In this document: positions 1-10,687 of the stretch, in pieces
Layout of the letters: every line of letters begins with the position of its first letter
Position numbering within the stretch: position 1 is the first letter of the stretch
Assembly (NCBI RefSeq): GCF_026262505.1
Contig: NC_067206.1
Location: 5,670,879-5,734,878 of the forward strand
Length of the DNA: 64,000 nucleotides
Direction: 5' to 3'
From: Trichomonas vaginalis G3
Lineage: Eukaryota > Parabasalia > Trichomonadida > Trichomonadidae
Notes under the pieces: generated by a model
Told to the model about the DNA's origin: nothing
What the model saw: only the letters and a program-made list of their open reading frames with translations
The model's database searches: none
Program-made: the position numbers and the translations under genes

Positions 1-6
1 ATTTAA

Positions 7-55
7 GGTTAAGTTGGGTAAGGTGGAACGCAGTGCCGCCGTACCCAAGTTAACC
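7..55. repeat. Imperfect hairpin before the minisatellite
   Basis: Positions 7-20 and 42-55 are 14-bp inverted arms with one mismatch (left arm GGTTAAGTTGGGTA) around a GC-richer 21-nt loop. It directly precedes the tandem array and may be its flanking boundary or the end of an element that begins outside the window. Confidence 0.6.
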
Positions 56-63
56 ATACTAAC

Positions 64-1300
64 TTGTGTGTCAAACCGTCAGTCATATTGTCACTCAAAT
101 TGTCAGTCATATTCTAACTAAAAAGCTAATTCATAGTGTCTGTCAAACCGAAGTCATATTGTCACTCAAACTCTCAATCATACACTCACTCAAATCAACA
201 GTCATATTGTCAGTCAAACTGTCAGTCATATTGTCACTCAAACTGTCAGTCTTATTCTAACTAAAAAGCTAATTCATAGTGTCTGTCAAACCGAAGTCAT
301 ATTGTCACTCAAATTGTCAGTCATACACTCACTCAAATCAACAGTCATATTGTCACCCAAACTGTCAGTCTTATTCTCACTAAAACCTTAAGTCATAGAG
401 GCTGTCAAACCGTCAGTCATATTGTCACTCAAACTGTCAGTCTTATTCTAACTAAAAAGCTAATTCATAGTGTCTGTCAAACCGAAGTCATATTGTCAGT
501 CAAACTGTCAGTCTTATTCTAACTAAAACCGTAAGTCATAGTGTGCGTCAAACCGTCAGTCATATTGTCAGTCAAACTATCAGTCTTATCCTAACTAAAA
601 AGCTAATTCATAGTGTGTGTCAAACCGTCAGTCATATTGTCAGTCAAACTGTCAGTCTTATTCTAACTAAAACCGTAAGTCATAGTGTCTGTCAAACCGT
701 CAGTCATATTGTCAGTCAAACCGTCAGTCTTATTCTAACTAAAACCGTAAGTCATGGTGTGGTCAAACCGTCAGTCATATTGTCAGTCAAACTATCAGTC
801 TTACTCTCAATAAAAAGCTAATTCATAGTGTGTGTCAAACCGTCAGTCATATTGTCAGTCAAACTATCAGTCTTATTCTCACTAAAACCATCAGTCATAC
901 ACTCTCTTAAACTATGAGTCATATTGTCACTCAAACTCTCAATCATACACTCACTCAAATCAACAGTCATATTGTCAGTCAAACTGTCAGTCATATTGTC
1001 ACTTAAACTGTCAGTCTTATTCTAACTAAAACCGTAAGTCAAAGTGTCTGTCAAACCGTCAGTCATATTCTCAGTCATACTGTAGTTCATACTATCACCC
1101 AAACTGTTGTTCATACTGTCACTCAAACTCTAAGTCATATTGTCAGTCAAACTGTGAGTCATATTCTCTCTCAAACCTTGAGTTATACTGACAACCAAAC
1201 CCTCATTCAAAATGTCACTCAAACTGTCAGTTATATTCCTAGACACATTCAAACTTTCAGGCATATTGTCAGCCAGATACTCAGTTATAGAGTCACTTTT
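64..1300. repeat. 12-bp minisatellite with 72-bp higher-order period
   Basis: The region is built almost wholly of 12-mers such as GTCAGTCAAACT, GTCAGTCATATT, GTCAGTCTTATT, CTAACTAAAACC and GTAAGTCATAGT. Several stretches repeat a fixed order of six 12-mers, giving a 72-bp unit. Because 12 is divisible by three, some frames stay open and read as four-residue units, which explains the open frames at 66-260, 543-821 and 1154-1423; I do not treat them as genes. The copies become more divergent towards the right, after about 1050. Confidence 0.93.
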
Positions 1301-1424
1301 TTGTCATTAATGAATTCAGTTATAGATTCAAACATACATTCGGTCCAATATTGGATCATGCAGTTAATTCTACATTTTTTAACTTGTAAGTCATTATTTA
1401 TGAAAATATTTAAAATAGTGTAAT

Positions 1425-1565
1425 TGCACAATGATGTGCAGTATTATCTTTAATATTAATATTGTAATATGATATTAGATTTTATCATATGAGATATTAA
1501 TATTGATTTATGGATTACTGCACAATGATGTGCAGTATTATCTTTAATATTAATATTGTAATATG
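1425..1565. repeat. Pair of identical 47-bp direct repeats
   Basis: Positions 1425-1471 and 1519-1565 are the same 47 bp in direct orientation, 47 bp apart. Each begins with a short palindrome, TGCACA-atga-TGTGCA. This is a local tandem duplication just beyond the minisatellite. The function is unknown. Confidence 0.85.
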
Positions 1566-2870
1566 CAATGTTATATTCTAATTTGAATGTTCCTTTTTAA
1601 CCTCATGATTTCTTCTCACTGATCTGCCTTTTTATGCAGCATTTTGTATTTAATCTCTCTTATCCTTTAGATTCTCTATGCTTTCCATCTTTCTAAACCA
1701 GATTCCATTGTTAATTCTTAAATTAACACAAATCTTAAATTTCATATTAGTCATTGCTCTGAAGTTATTGAAACATCTGACGTCTTTAGATTATCTTATC
1801 TAATATTAAAATGATTGATCTATTTACATTTTTAAAATAGTCCTAAAAAGTCTCAATATTTATAAAAGCATAATAAAATTAAATTTTTTAATATCATTTT
1901 GTAAATTATTCGTTTACTTTATGGCATAGTCTTGAAAAAGTATCAAAAAACATTATATTAATGGTCTCTAAAGAGGTTAAGTAGCATACACACAGATATG
2001 CTAATGTGGTAAAAAGAGATTTATTGCAAAAAGTCCAAAATAGTATATTTATTATCAAGATTCGCGTGGAAACGTACGAGTTTGGGACGAATAACTAACA
2101 TTCTTAAACATTTAGTAATACTCTGATAAGTACAAGTCCTTAGATGCGACATATGGCTTCTTTTGTTCTAACTTACCAAATTCAAGAACTCAAGTTGGCA
2201 GTAACTCTGTACTAAACATACTCTAAGAGCTTGTCATTATTCCGTGTATGACAAATCATACTTTAATGTTTTACTCGTTGAATAAAGAATGCTTGATTTT
2301 GAAATCGAATGTTTTTGCTTAAATAGTTCCAGATTCTTGAACTAGGGACGGAATTAGAGGACACGTCTTTGCTGGTTAGTCGCGTGCTTGATGACAATAT
2401 GCTACAATTATAATAAACGTACAAAAGGGACGAAAATTGAGAGCTTGTAACTTTCAACCATACACCAAGCGATTTTTTTATCTCTATACCGATGGGAACA
2501 ATAAGTGACTAAATCCATATTGTAATAGAGCTGCAGAATTGAGCTCCATTTATCAAATGCTTATAATATCAAAATAAACTTTACAAACGCAAGAAATAAA
2601 GATGTTTAAACACGACCACCAATTTATCCATCATAGTATAGCAATTTATATATACAATTTCTTTTTATTATCATAGCAATTTCTTGATTATTGTTATTGA
2701 TTGAATAAGAATTAGTTTTTTTACTTTTTAAATATGTTTTTTAAAAGTTACTTAGTTATTTTTATATAGTATGCTAGTTATAACCTCAATAAATAATCAA
2801 TTAAAAATGAAAATTTTAATTAGCTTTAGATTTGCCACTAGTATATTTTAACATTTTTCCTAAATGTTAG
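1566..2870. other. Gene-free AT-rich stretch
   Basis: I see no supported gene here. The only open frame of any length, 2263-2457 on the minus strand, has no family resemblance and is probably chance. No structured RNA was recognised. Confidence 0.5.
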
Positions 2871-2936
2871 TCACCGTTACGGTTTTTTCTTTGGGGGCGA
2901 GCTTGCGAGCCCCCAAAGAAAAAACCGTAACGGTGA
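2871..2936. repeat. Perfect 28-bp inverted repeat, GC-rich hairpin
   Basis: Arms 2871-2898 and 2909-2936 are perfect reverse complements around a 10-nt loop (GAGCTTGCGA). The inner arm contains a G5/C5 block and the outer part ACCGTTACGG. GC content is far above the surrounding DNA. It could be a foldback element, the relic of a hairpin transposon end, or a structured transcript end. No coding frame adjoins it. Confidence 0.95.
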
Positions 2937-4399
2937 GCTCACATTTCGGCATAGTTTAAGTCTAGGTTTTGCATTTTAAAATGTTTGTTACCTTATCTTC
3001 TTTCAAAAAGTGGCAAAAATTTGTTTGAAATTTGAAAAAGATATTTTTATTTGCATAAATGACATTCAACTAAGCTGTAGCATGATTCTTTTGCATGCTC
3101 TAGTTTTTTTCTCAGTTCAATCTCCTTCCATACTCTTGCTTGTACCAGTAAGATCGCACCAAAATTCTCAAAAATTAAGATCTCCAAATTTTATGTCCAA
3201 CTCCAATTATCAAACGCCCTCATTAACGCCACTCATAGCCATCTTTCATGCATGAGAAATCGTTATTAGAAGATTTTTTACGGCTAATTATCTGATTCAA
3301 TTCAGATCAATACTCAAAGCCCCATTATTTATTTATAAATCCTTGTTTGTCGCCTATGCGAATAAAAATTCTTTTTATATTTTAAACAATTTTTTTCACT
3401 TTGGAAGGAGAAAGGTGACTAACATTTTAAAAATGCAAAAACCGACTAAACTATTTGAAAATTTTTATATTTTTTTTTCAAGTTTTTATTAAAACAATAG
3501 AGATTTAAGTATATATCCTCTAAAGTAAGTGTTAATAGTATAAAATTAGGTAAAATTTGATCTAATATGAGTAAAAATGTAAAAAAGCACTCACTCATTT
3601 TGCATGTAAAGGAATAATCAGAGTTATCCAATAACATTTTACGTATTAAATTATGGAATTACTATATCTTTTGAACAATTTTCAACGTAATTAGCAGATT
3701 GTTCTAAGAATGATGTACATTGATCATGTATTAAAGTATCTTAATAAAAATGCAGTAATATACAATGATGATCAAAGCAGATTTGAATCAGAAAGAAGAT
3801 TTGCTTAAAAAATGAGTTGAGTCTTCTCTAGTTTTCATATTGCCTATTCCTGTTTAAATGCGGTTATTCCTATTCCTGTTTTTGGTGCTTTACCATGATA
3901 ACCAAATTGATTTGGCTATCATAGAAAAGAGACCATTATCATTCTTAGAATTAAGTATGATTAGGGCTGGTTTATTGGAATAAGGAAGTTTATAATACGT
4001 GAACACTTGTTTCTTCATCGAAAAGTCATTACGCATAAAGTCGATGTTTCCTTAGTACAAAAAGTGACATTTGACGCATACCTCTTTATTCCAGATAATG
4101 ACCATATTTATGGGATTAAAAAGTTTAGGAAGCTTCTCCCCATTAATAAAGACTCTTATTTTCATACTATACTTGAAATCGTTGAGAAACATATTTCACA
4201 CACTTTGTATGTATATTGAATTAATTCAGATATGGTGATACTGTTAATTCGAAAATGGAAAGATATTCAAAAATAAACTAAGATTATTTCCAAATGAATT
4301 TTAAAAATTAGCCTTTTTAAGGCTTATTGTGCGTACTCTATCAAATATATCCTTTTTCCAATCTACAAAAGGTTGAATTATCTTTGAACAAAAATTTCT
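2937..4399. other. Gene-free stretch with possible decayed coding DNA
   Basis: There is no convincing gene. Frame 4007-4219 (+, 70 codons) lies 180 bp before the ankyrin remnant at 4400 and could be an upstream piece of the same dead gene, but it shows no recognisable motif. Frames 3010-3255 and 3446-3637 look like chance. A short direct repeat of TTCCTATTCCTGTTT type is seen near 3840-3885. Confidence 0.4.
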
Positions 4400-4483
4400 A
4401 ATTTACTAATAGAGCATGGAGTTGATATCAATTATAAAAACAAAGATAATACTCCAATCCATATTGCTAATAAGTTCTTCTGA
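4400..4483 (+). pseudogene. Ankyrin-repeat remnant
   Basis: Twenty-seven codons before a TGA read as most of one ankyrin repeat, with the core LIEHGVDINYKNKDNTPIHIA. This matches the xLLxxGADINxKDxxGxTALHxA pattern of the two ankyrin genes elsewhere in the window, though the sequence is clearly diverged. No start codon or further repeats are joined to it in frame. It is best read as a fossil of a DUF3447/ankyrin family gene. Confidence 0.7.
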
Positions 4484-4762
4484 TGTTTTTCATTTAATGC
4501 GAGACTTCAGAAGAACTTTGTGCTATTCGAAAAAAATTACATTTCCTACACTCCAGAGAGTCTTAGGCTCCAAGTATGATACCTTAGGATAGAATCCTTC
4601 CGATGCCTCCCATCAAATGAGATACTTCGGAAAGATTCTATCCTATTCGATCAATTACAGAATTCCCAGCCATTTAGTGACCAGGCAAATTTCATCCGAT
4701 ACCTCTCATTCAGTGGGAGACTTAATTAACTAAGGATTACACGTTGAGTACATTGGGATGAA
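4472..4762. repeat. Three tandem hairpin units with conserved loop and changing arms
   Basis: Unit 1 pairs 4472-4483 with 4507-4518 (12 bp, perfect). Unit 2 pairs 4586-4603 with 4627-4644 (18 bp, one mismatch). Unit 3 pairs 4691-4697 with 4756-4762, more weakly. The loops share the pattern GATG(or A)YYTYYCATYNAATG followed by GAGACTT or GATACTT, while the arm sequences of units 1 and 2 differ completely and yet remain self-complementary. Units 1 and 2 are also followed by CTATTCGA and, a few bases on, TTACA. The array lies downstream of the gene that ends at 4943 on the minus strand. Confidence 0.75.
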
Positions 4763-4942
4763 GTACTTCTGAGTACTTATATATGATAATTCTAAATTTT
4801 TATAAAGGTATTGTATTAAAAAACATGATTTAGATTTTTAAGAGAGAAATAGTATTTTTTAACATAATCACAATAAAAATAATTTGAGAAAAAAATAAAA
4901 GAAGGAGTAATAAACAAAATAAAAATTAAATAAATAAAAAAA

Positions 4943-7900
4943 TCATCTATGTCCAAGAGGTGAAAACAGAGCGATTGGAACTCTATACTTCTCCATTAAA
5001 GTTCTTTGCAAAGCACCAACGAACATGAATCCATCCTTGCAGAATTTCTTATCTATCTTCAAATCTGGATCATCAGGATTCGACATGCAGTACAAAAATC
5101 TGATTTTCTGTCTTGCGAAAATGAGTTTCATGTCAGCGAAAGCATGTCTAATTATAGAACCAGGAATGAACATGAAGAATGTCGAAGGATACTTGTACAT
5201 GAGATTACTGATTACGTCAGGCAACTCAACTAAATCAGCCAATGTGAATATAACCAATGACGCGTCTTTTATCTGTTCATTTGGTCCTTTTTCGTCTGGA
5301 ATATCAACGAAATGGCAGAAATCGAATTTTTCTGAGTAAATCTGATTCGATTTGTTACTTGAAAACAGAGGGAAAGGCATCGGAACTCTTCTTCCACTTG
5401 TAACAATAGACTGAATAACAGGAAGTCCGACACCCAACGCGTTCAATGTTGTCCTGCAAATGTCGACACTCCTTGCAATTCCGTCGTTATGCAACTGTTC
5501 CGGATTTTCGCTGTATCTGAATGCGTATGCGTGTGGATAACTCGTCAAAGGAACTTTGTGGAGAACCAAACGAGTGAAAGACTGTGCTCTTACAACGAAT
5601 GTTTCTGGGAAGAAGAACTCAACAGGGAGAGCGGCCAACTCGAATCCGAGAATGAAAACTAATGGGAAACCTGGATCTAACGTTGTCAATGCTCCTTTGA
5701 TTTGACTTGATCTGAAAAATGATTCATCGCCAAGAGAGTTTTCATCAGGAATATTAAGAGATTTAACACCGAATATCTCTTGGTTTGTGAGCAAATTACC
5801 AAACAATCTCAAGCAGTCTTCTTTGTAATCTTCGACTTTCTTCGGTAACAAGTTTTTGTTCTTCTTATCGATGAATATGAAATTCGATGTTTGTTCCAAC
5901 AATTTTGTGCTGAAAATGGAAGAACTCGCTTGAAACAAAATTTGTTCTCCATTTGCTTTGATGTTAAACTGTTCAACATTTTCTGCAGAACAAACAGGAA
6001 CCAATCGGACATCGCCTGTGAAAGGAATGTAAATGGCGATGTTGTTGAACAATCTTGAAATGAAGATCATTCGCTTCAAACATTGTTGGTGTCTCAAACA
6101 AACAGAGAAACTGGAATCAACAGGATTAAATGATTCACTTTCATGGCGCTGTGATTCCGCGTATTTCTCCATTTGAAGACAAATGTTTCTGTTCCTTTTG
6201 TGGAGTTCATCTTCTGTTATCTTTTGTGTTTCAAACTGTCTGATGTTTGCATTGATGATTCTGAAATATTCCCTGTATCCGCGTTTCTTCTGCAATGTTG
6301 AGTTTTCTTTGTTCATTTCCAATGCACCAATTTCCTTCAAAACATCGGTGAAATCAGGAACTTTCGGGTTTTCTAGTTCGAGGATTCCATTGTCCATGTC
6401 CACACTTGGCGCGAAAGGATGTTTTGTCTCCATTGTCGCATTGGATTGGTTCATATGGATCAAACTCAAAACATTTGACAAAAGATCGAAAGCTACCAAA
6501 TGAGAGTTGATGAATTCCGTTGGGAACTTAAGTAATGAATCGCACATCAATGTCAGGATATCTCTAAACATCTGCATTGTTGAGAACGTGAGATGTCTTG
6601 GTGCAAAGATTTGTCCATTTGCAAAATGTTTCGTGAGATTTGCCCAGGCGAATTCGTAGTAAGTTTTCGCTTTTTCGAAATCCTTCATCATGATGTTGTA
6701 TCTGCAGTTCAATATCTGTGAGTAAATGATGAAGACGGGGTTCATCAATCTCGATGTATTTCTGTCAACACTTTTTAAAACAATTCCGACTTCGTCCAAA
6801 AGATTTTCTTTGTTTATGGAAATTATCGATTTCGGAATTTCCAATGATTTGTTGGCAGCAATTGTTGGTGTAATCAAATATGTCATGTACCCAATTTCTA
6901 TCTGCATGTTCTGCTTCTCTGGCAAATGAAAGAAAAACCGTAAAAGTGCATCAACATATAAAAGTGACACTTCGGCACTTTTCTTAATTTTTCCCACTTT
7001 ATCGAAACATTGTCTCGCCATTGACAAACTCGATAGGCATTCACTGACGAGTTCATCAATTGGCCACACTCTTTTATCGTCAATGTATTTAGCGACTTTT
7101 GCCATTTTCGTTGACGATCTCAAGAAGAGATTTATTGGTTTCTGATTTGATAAACAAGTGTGAGCGGCCAAAAGGAAATTCTTTCCTCGGAGGTAATATC
7201 CTTCTCCAAGTTCTCTCAGTGAATTCCTTTGCGATGTGAGGATCATCACTTCACTCCAGAATATTCCCTCTTTGAAAGAATCACGTTCTGAATAAGCTCT
7301 TGCCAACATTCTTACTAAAGCGGCTCTTGAATCAAATGCTGCACCGGAATCAATGGAAATTGCACGGCCTGTGACACGTCTTTCGCCTGTATCTAACTGT
7401 GGAAGATTCTGTATGAACTCGTGGAACTTGTTCTGTTTCAAAAACAGTTTGGATCTCAAAAATGAAGTCATTTTGTTCATGATTGAGCCGCATTTATCTG
7501 TGATTGAGTCTAACAATGAATGTGCTTGCGGAAACATGCGGCAGGAAAGCATGAACTCAACAGCTTGACAGCCAATCAGCACAGTATTGATAGATTTCGG
7601 ATCAGGAATGAATTCATTGGTGTCACTTTTTTGTTGAGGGGGAGCAAATTGAGCTGTTTTTGTTCTTGGCTGCCTCATTGAGCCTGCTTGGTTGATTCCT
7701 GAGAGATCTCGTGCAAGGGACGTTCTCAAAGTGGAATTGATGCAGTAAGTGTTCTTAATTAAGTAAGATAATAAAGATATAGCGTTGGAATCAAGGCCAT
7801 TGTCGGAGTAGATGGAGGAAATGGTTTTGCCGAGGTAGAGGGCTTGGTCGCATGACTTTTCTTCGATTAAAGCTTTGATGGCTTCGGTATAATGGAAAAC

Positions 7901-9865
7901 GGCTCGGACAAGGTCGCTGTTTCTATGGCAGACTTGGGCAATTGCGGATGCTGATGATGCATCTTTGATATTTGATCTGAAAAAGTTATCAAAGGCAAGA
8001 ACAGCGTGGAAATATCGATCTGTTCTCTCTAATTGTTCGGCAAAGAACAATGTAGCGTGGCGAACTGACTCTGCATTAATCAGTTGTGGTAGTATGGATG
8101 TAATAATCGATAATGCTTCGAAGCAAAGGTTACATGAGTGATTTGGATTTGAATCTGCGATGCTGAGTGCCGTAGCGAATGCGATTTTGAATGCTATGTA
8201 AGGCGCGAATTCTTCTTGAGTGTAGAGTTGAAATAGCTTTGAAGAGCGAAAAAGTTTATCTGTTGCTGGATGTTTGTATTTTTCGCCATCGATCATTCCG
8301 GCGAATCTCTTACCAGTAAGAGGTGAACGGCCATCGAGGACAAACTCAAGATCTGCAAGAGCAAGCGCCTGAATCATTTTTGAAGATCTATCAAGGTGAT
8401 CCGCTGGCATTTTGCGCTTTGTCTTGAGTGGCCCGACTGTCTGGAACTCCCACTCCTCAATGTTAATCATTCCGAGGAATATTGGGACTGTTTCGAGAAT
8501 TTGTTGAGAATTCGAGTTTACGAAGCCCGTATGAGCATTAAATTCCGCCTCGATGAGCGATGGGTACAAGCAGCCACGTTTTATTGCTGTCATTGACCTC
8601 GCATTGACGTTTTCTAATGTTGGATAATATAATGGGAAGAAAGACGCGATTTCTGTTGAAGGAAGTAATCCGAGAATTTTTGAAAGGTCGTCTAGATGAT
8701 CGAATAATGAAATTAAGTAAAGTTCGTCGTATTCTTTTAATTTAGGGGTTTCGTCGTCCCCGATTTGCGCATTGAATAGCGGCTGTGATTGGTAACTGTG
8801 GGAAGTCTGTTTTGGCTTCGTTGTGTCTTGAGCAAACATTGGCATTGTTTTGTCCCTTTGATTTAACAGCCAAGTTGAGAAAGGCTGAGGTCCGAGCGAA
8901 TCAGAACCATCAGGAAGTAAATATACGAGTGTGCAAGGAGGCTGGTTGACCGAAACCTTTTCTATTTTTTGTACAGCGGAGATAGAATCTAATTGGTTAA
9001 TAATAGTATCATCGATAAAAACTTGAAATGTAGGGGCTTGTTTCTTATCAGCAATAGCCTTCAAATCATTGAAAAACGAGTCGCTGTCTTCGTCTTCGTC
9101 TTGTTTTGAAAGCAAAGCTTTTTGTTGCTCCATAACTTGGTTGGCGATTGGGTCTATACCAACAAGGCTATGGATGACGGACTCAAGGATAGGATGCTTA
9201 GGGAAAAGTTGAATTAATGTTTTTGTTAATTTTTCGATGACTTTTTTAATTGTAAAATCCGGATATAAATGACAAACTGGAGCGAAGCTGGGAAACTTAA
9301 TGAATTCTTCGAGACAGTTTAATAAATGGAAAGCGCTAATGCCTTTATCTGAACAATCCGACAATAAATAATTCAATAACGCTGATACGCGATAGTCTAA
9401 CTTGCACTTCGTATATTTGTCAAGCGATATACTTTTATCTTTTGTAAATTTAATTAAATCGATCTGACACAGAATATTGTCATCGTAGGCGTCGCTGTCC
9501 ATGATAAGCGCATTGGATTTACCAGTAGCATAAAGATTAATGGGCTTTGTGAGTTCTGTAGTCGCTTGAGTTTCGGGAATTAAATAAATTTGATCTATCT
9601 CGGGTTGTGATTTGGGATAATTCGAATATAAGCCAACAATTGATGTAATTCGGTTAGATGCATCTGTGAAGCTCTCTACTTTGTTTTTTACGATGGCTTT
9701 TTCTTGAGTTGGATTTATATTTGTTTTTAAATTGGAGTTAGCAACTAGTTTTAACGAAGGCCCATCGTCAAAGTCGGAAGAAAAGAAATTTCCGTCTGAC
9801 TCTTCGTCCCCGTTCACTGCCGGTAATGTATCTACCTTAAGTCCGAGGACAATCTTTGGGCGCAT
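4943..9865 (-). CDS. Large helical protein with possible CHAT/caspase-like C-terminus
   Basis: This 1640-residue protein begins at an ATG 16 nt downstream of an initiator-like TCACT. Residues 1-300 are acidic and low in recognisable structure. About 560-1250 looks like paired alpha helices of TPR type, with runs such as HATLFFAEQLERTDRYFHAV and FHYTEAIKAL. The last 250 residues have short beta-strand/helix alternation with a core LVFILGFELAALPVEFFFPE, which recalls the region of CHAT or separase-type caspase folds where a buried LP-E motif precedes the catalytic part. I see no clear His-Cys dyad, so a peptidase would be inactive. Candidates are a CFAP46-like axonemal TPR protein or a degenerate separase relative. 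The assignment is tentative, but the long intact frame is certainly a gene. Confidence 0.55.
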   Translation of the reverse strand: MRPKIVLGLKVDTLPAVNGDEESDGNFFSSDFDDGPSLKLVANSNLKTNINPTQEKAIVKNKVESFTDASNRITSIVGLYSNYPKSQPEIDQIYLIPETQATTELTKPINLYATGKSNALIMDSDAYDDNILCQIDLIKFTKDKSISLDKYTKCKLDYRVSALLNYLLSDCSDKGISAFHLLNCLEEFIKFPSFAPVCHLYPDFTIKKVIEKLTKTLIQLFPKHPILESVIHSLVGIDPIANQVMEQQKALLSKQDEDEDSDSFFNDLKAIADKKQAPTFQVFIDDTIINQLDSISAVQKIEKVSVNQPPCTLVYLLPDGSDSLGPQPFSTWLLNQRDKTMPMFAQDTTKPKQTSHSYQSQPLFNAQIGDDETPKLKEYDELYLISLFDHLDDLSKILGLLPSTEIASFFPLYYPTLENVNARSMTAIKRGCLYPSLIEAEFNAHTGFVNSNSQQILETVPIFLGMINIEEWEFQTVGPLKTKRKMPADHLDRSSKMIQALALADLEFVLDGRSPLTGKRFAGMIDGEKYKHPATDKLFRSSKLFQLYTQEEFAPYIAFKIAFATALSIADSNPNHSCNLCFEALSIITSILPQLINAESVRHATLFFAEQLERTDRYFHAVLAFDNFFRSNIKDASSASAIAQVCHRNSDLVRAVFHYTEAIKALIEEKSCDQALYLGKTISSIYSDNGLDSNAISLLSYLIKNTYCINSTLRTSLARDLSGINQAGSMRQPRTKTAQFAPPQQKSDTNEFIPDPKSINTVLIGCQAVEFMLSCRMFPQAHSLLDSITDKCGSIMNKMTSFLRSKLFLKQNKFHEFIQNLPQLDTGERRVTGRAISIDSGAAFDSRAALVRMLARAYSERDSFKEGIFWSEVMILTSQRNSLRELGEGYYLRGKNFLLAAHTCLSNQKPINLFLRSSTKMAKVAKYIDDKRVWPIDELVSECLSSLSMARQCFDKVGKIKKSAEVSLLYVDALLRFFFHLPEKQNMQIEIGYMTYLITPTIAANKSLEIPKSIISINKENLLDEVGIVLKSVDRNTSRLMNPVFIIYSQILNCRYNIMMKDFEKAKTYYEFAWANLTKHFANGQIFAPRHLTFSTMQMFRDILTLMCDSLLKFPTEFINSHLVAFDLLSNVLSLIHMNQSNATMETKHPFAPSVDMDNGILELENPKVPDFTDVLKEIGALEMNKENSTLQKKRGYREYFRIINANIRQFETQKITEDELHKRNRNICLQMEKYAESQRHESESFNPVDSSFSVCLRHQQCLKRMIFISRLFNNIAIYIPFTGDVRLVPVCSAENVEQFNIKANGEQILFQASSSIFSTKLLEQTSNFIFIDKKNKNLLPKKVEDYKEDCLRLFGNLLTNQEIFGVKSLNIPDENSLGDESFFRSSQIKGALTTLDPGFPLVFILGFELAALPVEFFFPETFVVRAQSFTRLVLHKVPLTSYPHAYAFRYSENPEQLHNDGIARSVDICRTTLNALGVGLPVIQSIVTSGRRVPMPFPLFSSNKSNQIYSEKFDFCHFVDIPDEKGPNEQIKDASLVIFTLADLVELPDVISNLMYKYPSTFFMFIPGSIIRHAFADMKLIFARQKIRFLYCMSNPDDPDLKIDKKFCKDGFMFVGALQRTLMEKYRVPIALFSPLGHR

Positions 9866-9880
9866 TGAACTTTCACAAAA

Positions 9881-9885
9881 AGTGA
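9881..9885 (-). promoter_or_regulatory. Initiator-like element (TCACT)
   Basis: On the minus strand TCACTTTTTG lies 16-20 nt upstream of the ATG at 9865. Trichomonad core promoters use an initiator of the form TCA(C/T)(A/T) at this distance from the start codon. The call is by sequence match only. Confidence 0.5.
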
Positions 9886-10687
9886 TATAACGTAATTATC
9901 AAAATGCCGTTTTAATGCGGTATCTATGCTCTATATGCTTATATGTTACTAGTTTTATAAAAATAATAGATCGGCTAAATAAAATTTTAGTTTTTCTGAC
10001 AAATTCAGCAGACTCATCGAAACTTTTCATTGAATTTTTATTTTTTTAGAACTCAATTTTCTGAATACGAATGAATAATAATGGATAAAAGAATGGAATG
10101 AATAGAATTGAGATAGTTATTTCAATTATTTTTCATTCTCATTTTCTTCCAAAGATAAAATTTTGTCAACAATGCCTAAAATAGTATGTGCATCATTAAT
10201 CCTTACGATTTGATGTGTTTTTGGTCGATCAAATGTAAAACTTGAAATTGGCTGGTTTTATTGCCTGATACGACTTTCTATATTTGTTGGATAATTTCTG
10301 ATTATCATGTTTTTATATTCGCCGAACATGATATAAATTTGTAAAGTTAACAAAAAATGTCACTTTCTAAACAAATTCCACCTCTCAAAAATCAAGATTT
10401 TGATTAACTGAATAATTTATATTAAAATATCAAAAAGACTATAAAATAACCTTATTCTATACAAATATCGTCCACTTTAGAAGTTCATCGATCAATGGGT
10501 CATTTTGAGCTGAAAAAACTTATTTACTGCATCACAACACTTGTTACAATACCTACACTTCGTAGCTCTGAGCTGTATTAAACTTTTTTTCAAAGATCAA
10601 TATCAAAAAATATATGAACTATACGATAAAAAACATATAAACAAGTATTTTAATTTTGTATATACAAAACAAACACAATAGCTGTAA
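9886..10687. other. Intergenic region between two minus-strand genes
   Basis: This is AT-rich DNA without a supported gene. It would hold the 5' flank of the 1640-aa gene and the 3' flank of the calpain gene. I see no repeat shared with other parts of the window. Confidence 0.5.

Noticed and set aside
64-1300. CRISPR-like array or repeat-protein gene
   Set aside because: Repeats are contiguous 12-mers without unique spacers, and the open frames follow from a period divisible by three; there is no start context or domain.
4472-4762. Integron attC sites
   Set aside because: The variable-arm, fixed-loop logic is similar, but the conserved R box sequences and an integrase are absent and the host is eukaryotic.
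5006-5339. Plus-strand ORFs inside the 1640-aa gene
   Set aside because: They are antisense shadows of a clear long gene without their own motifs. The same holds for those inside the kinase, eS8, transporter, protease and Hsp70 genes.
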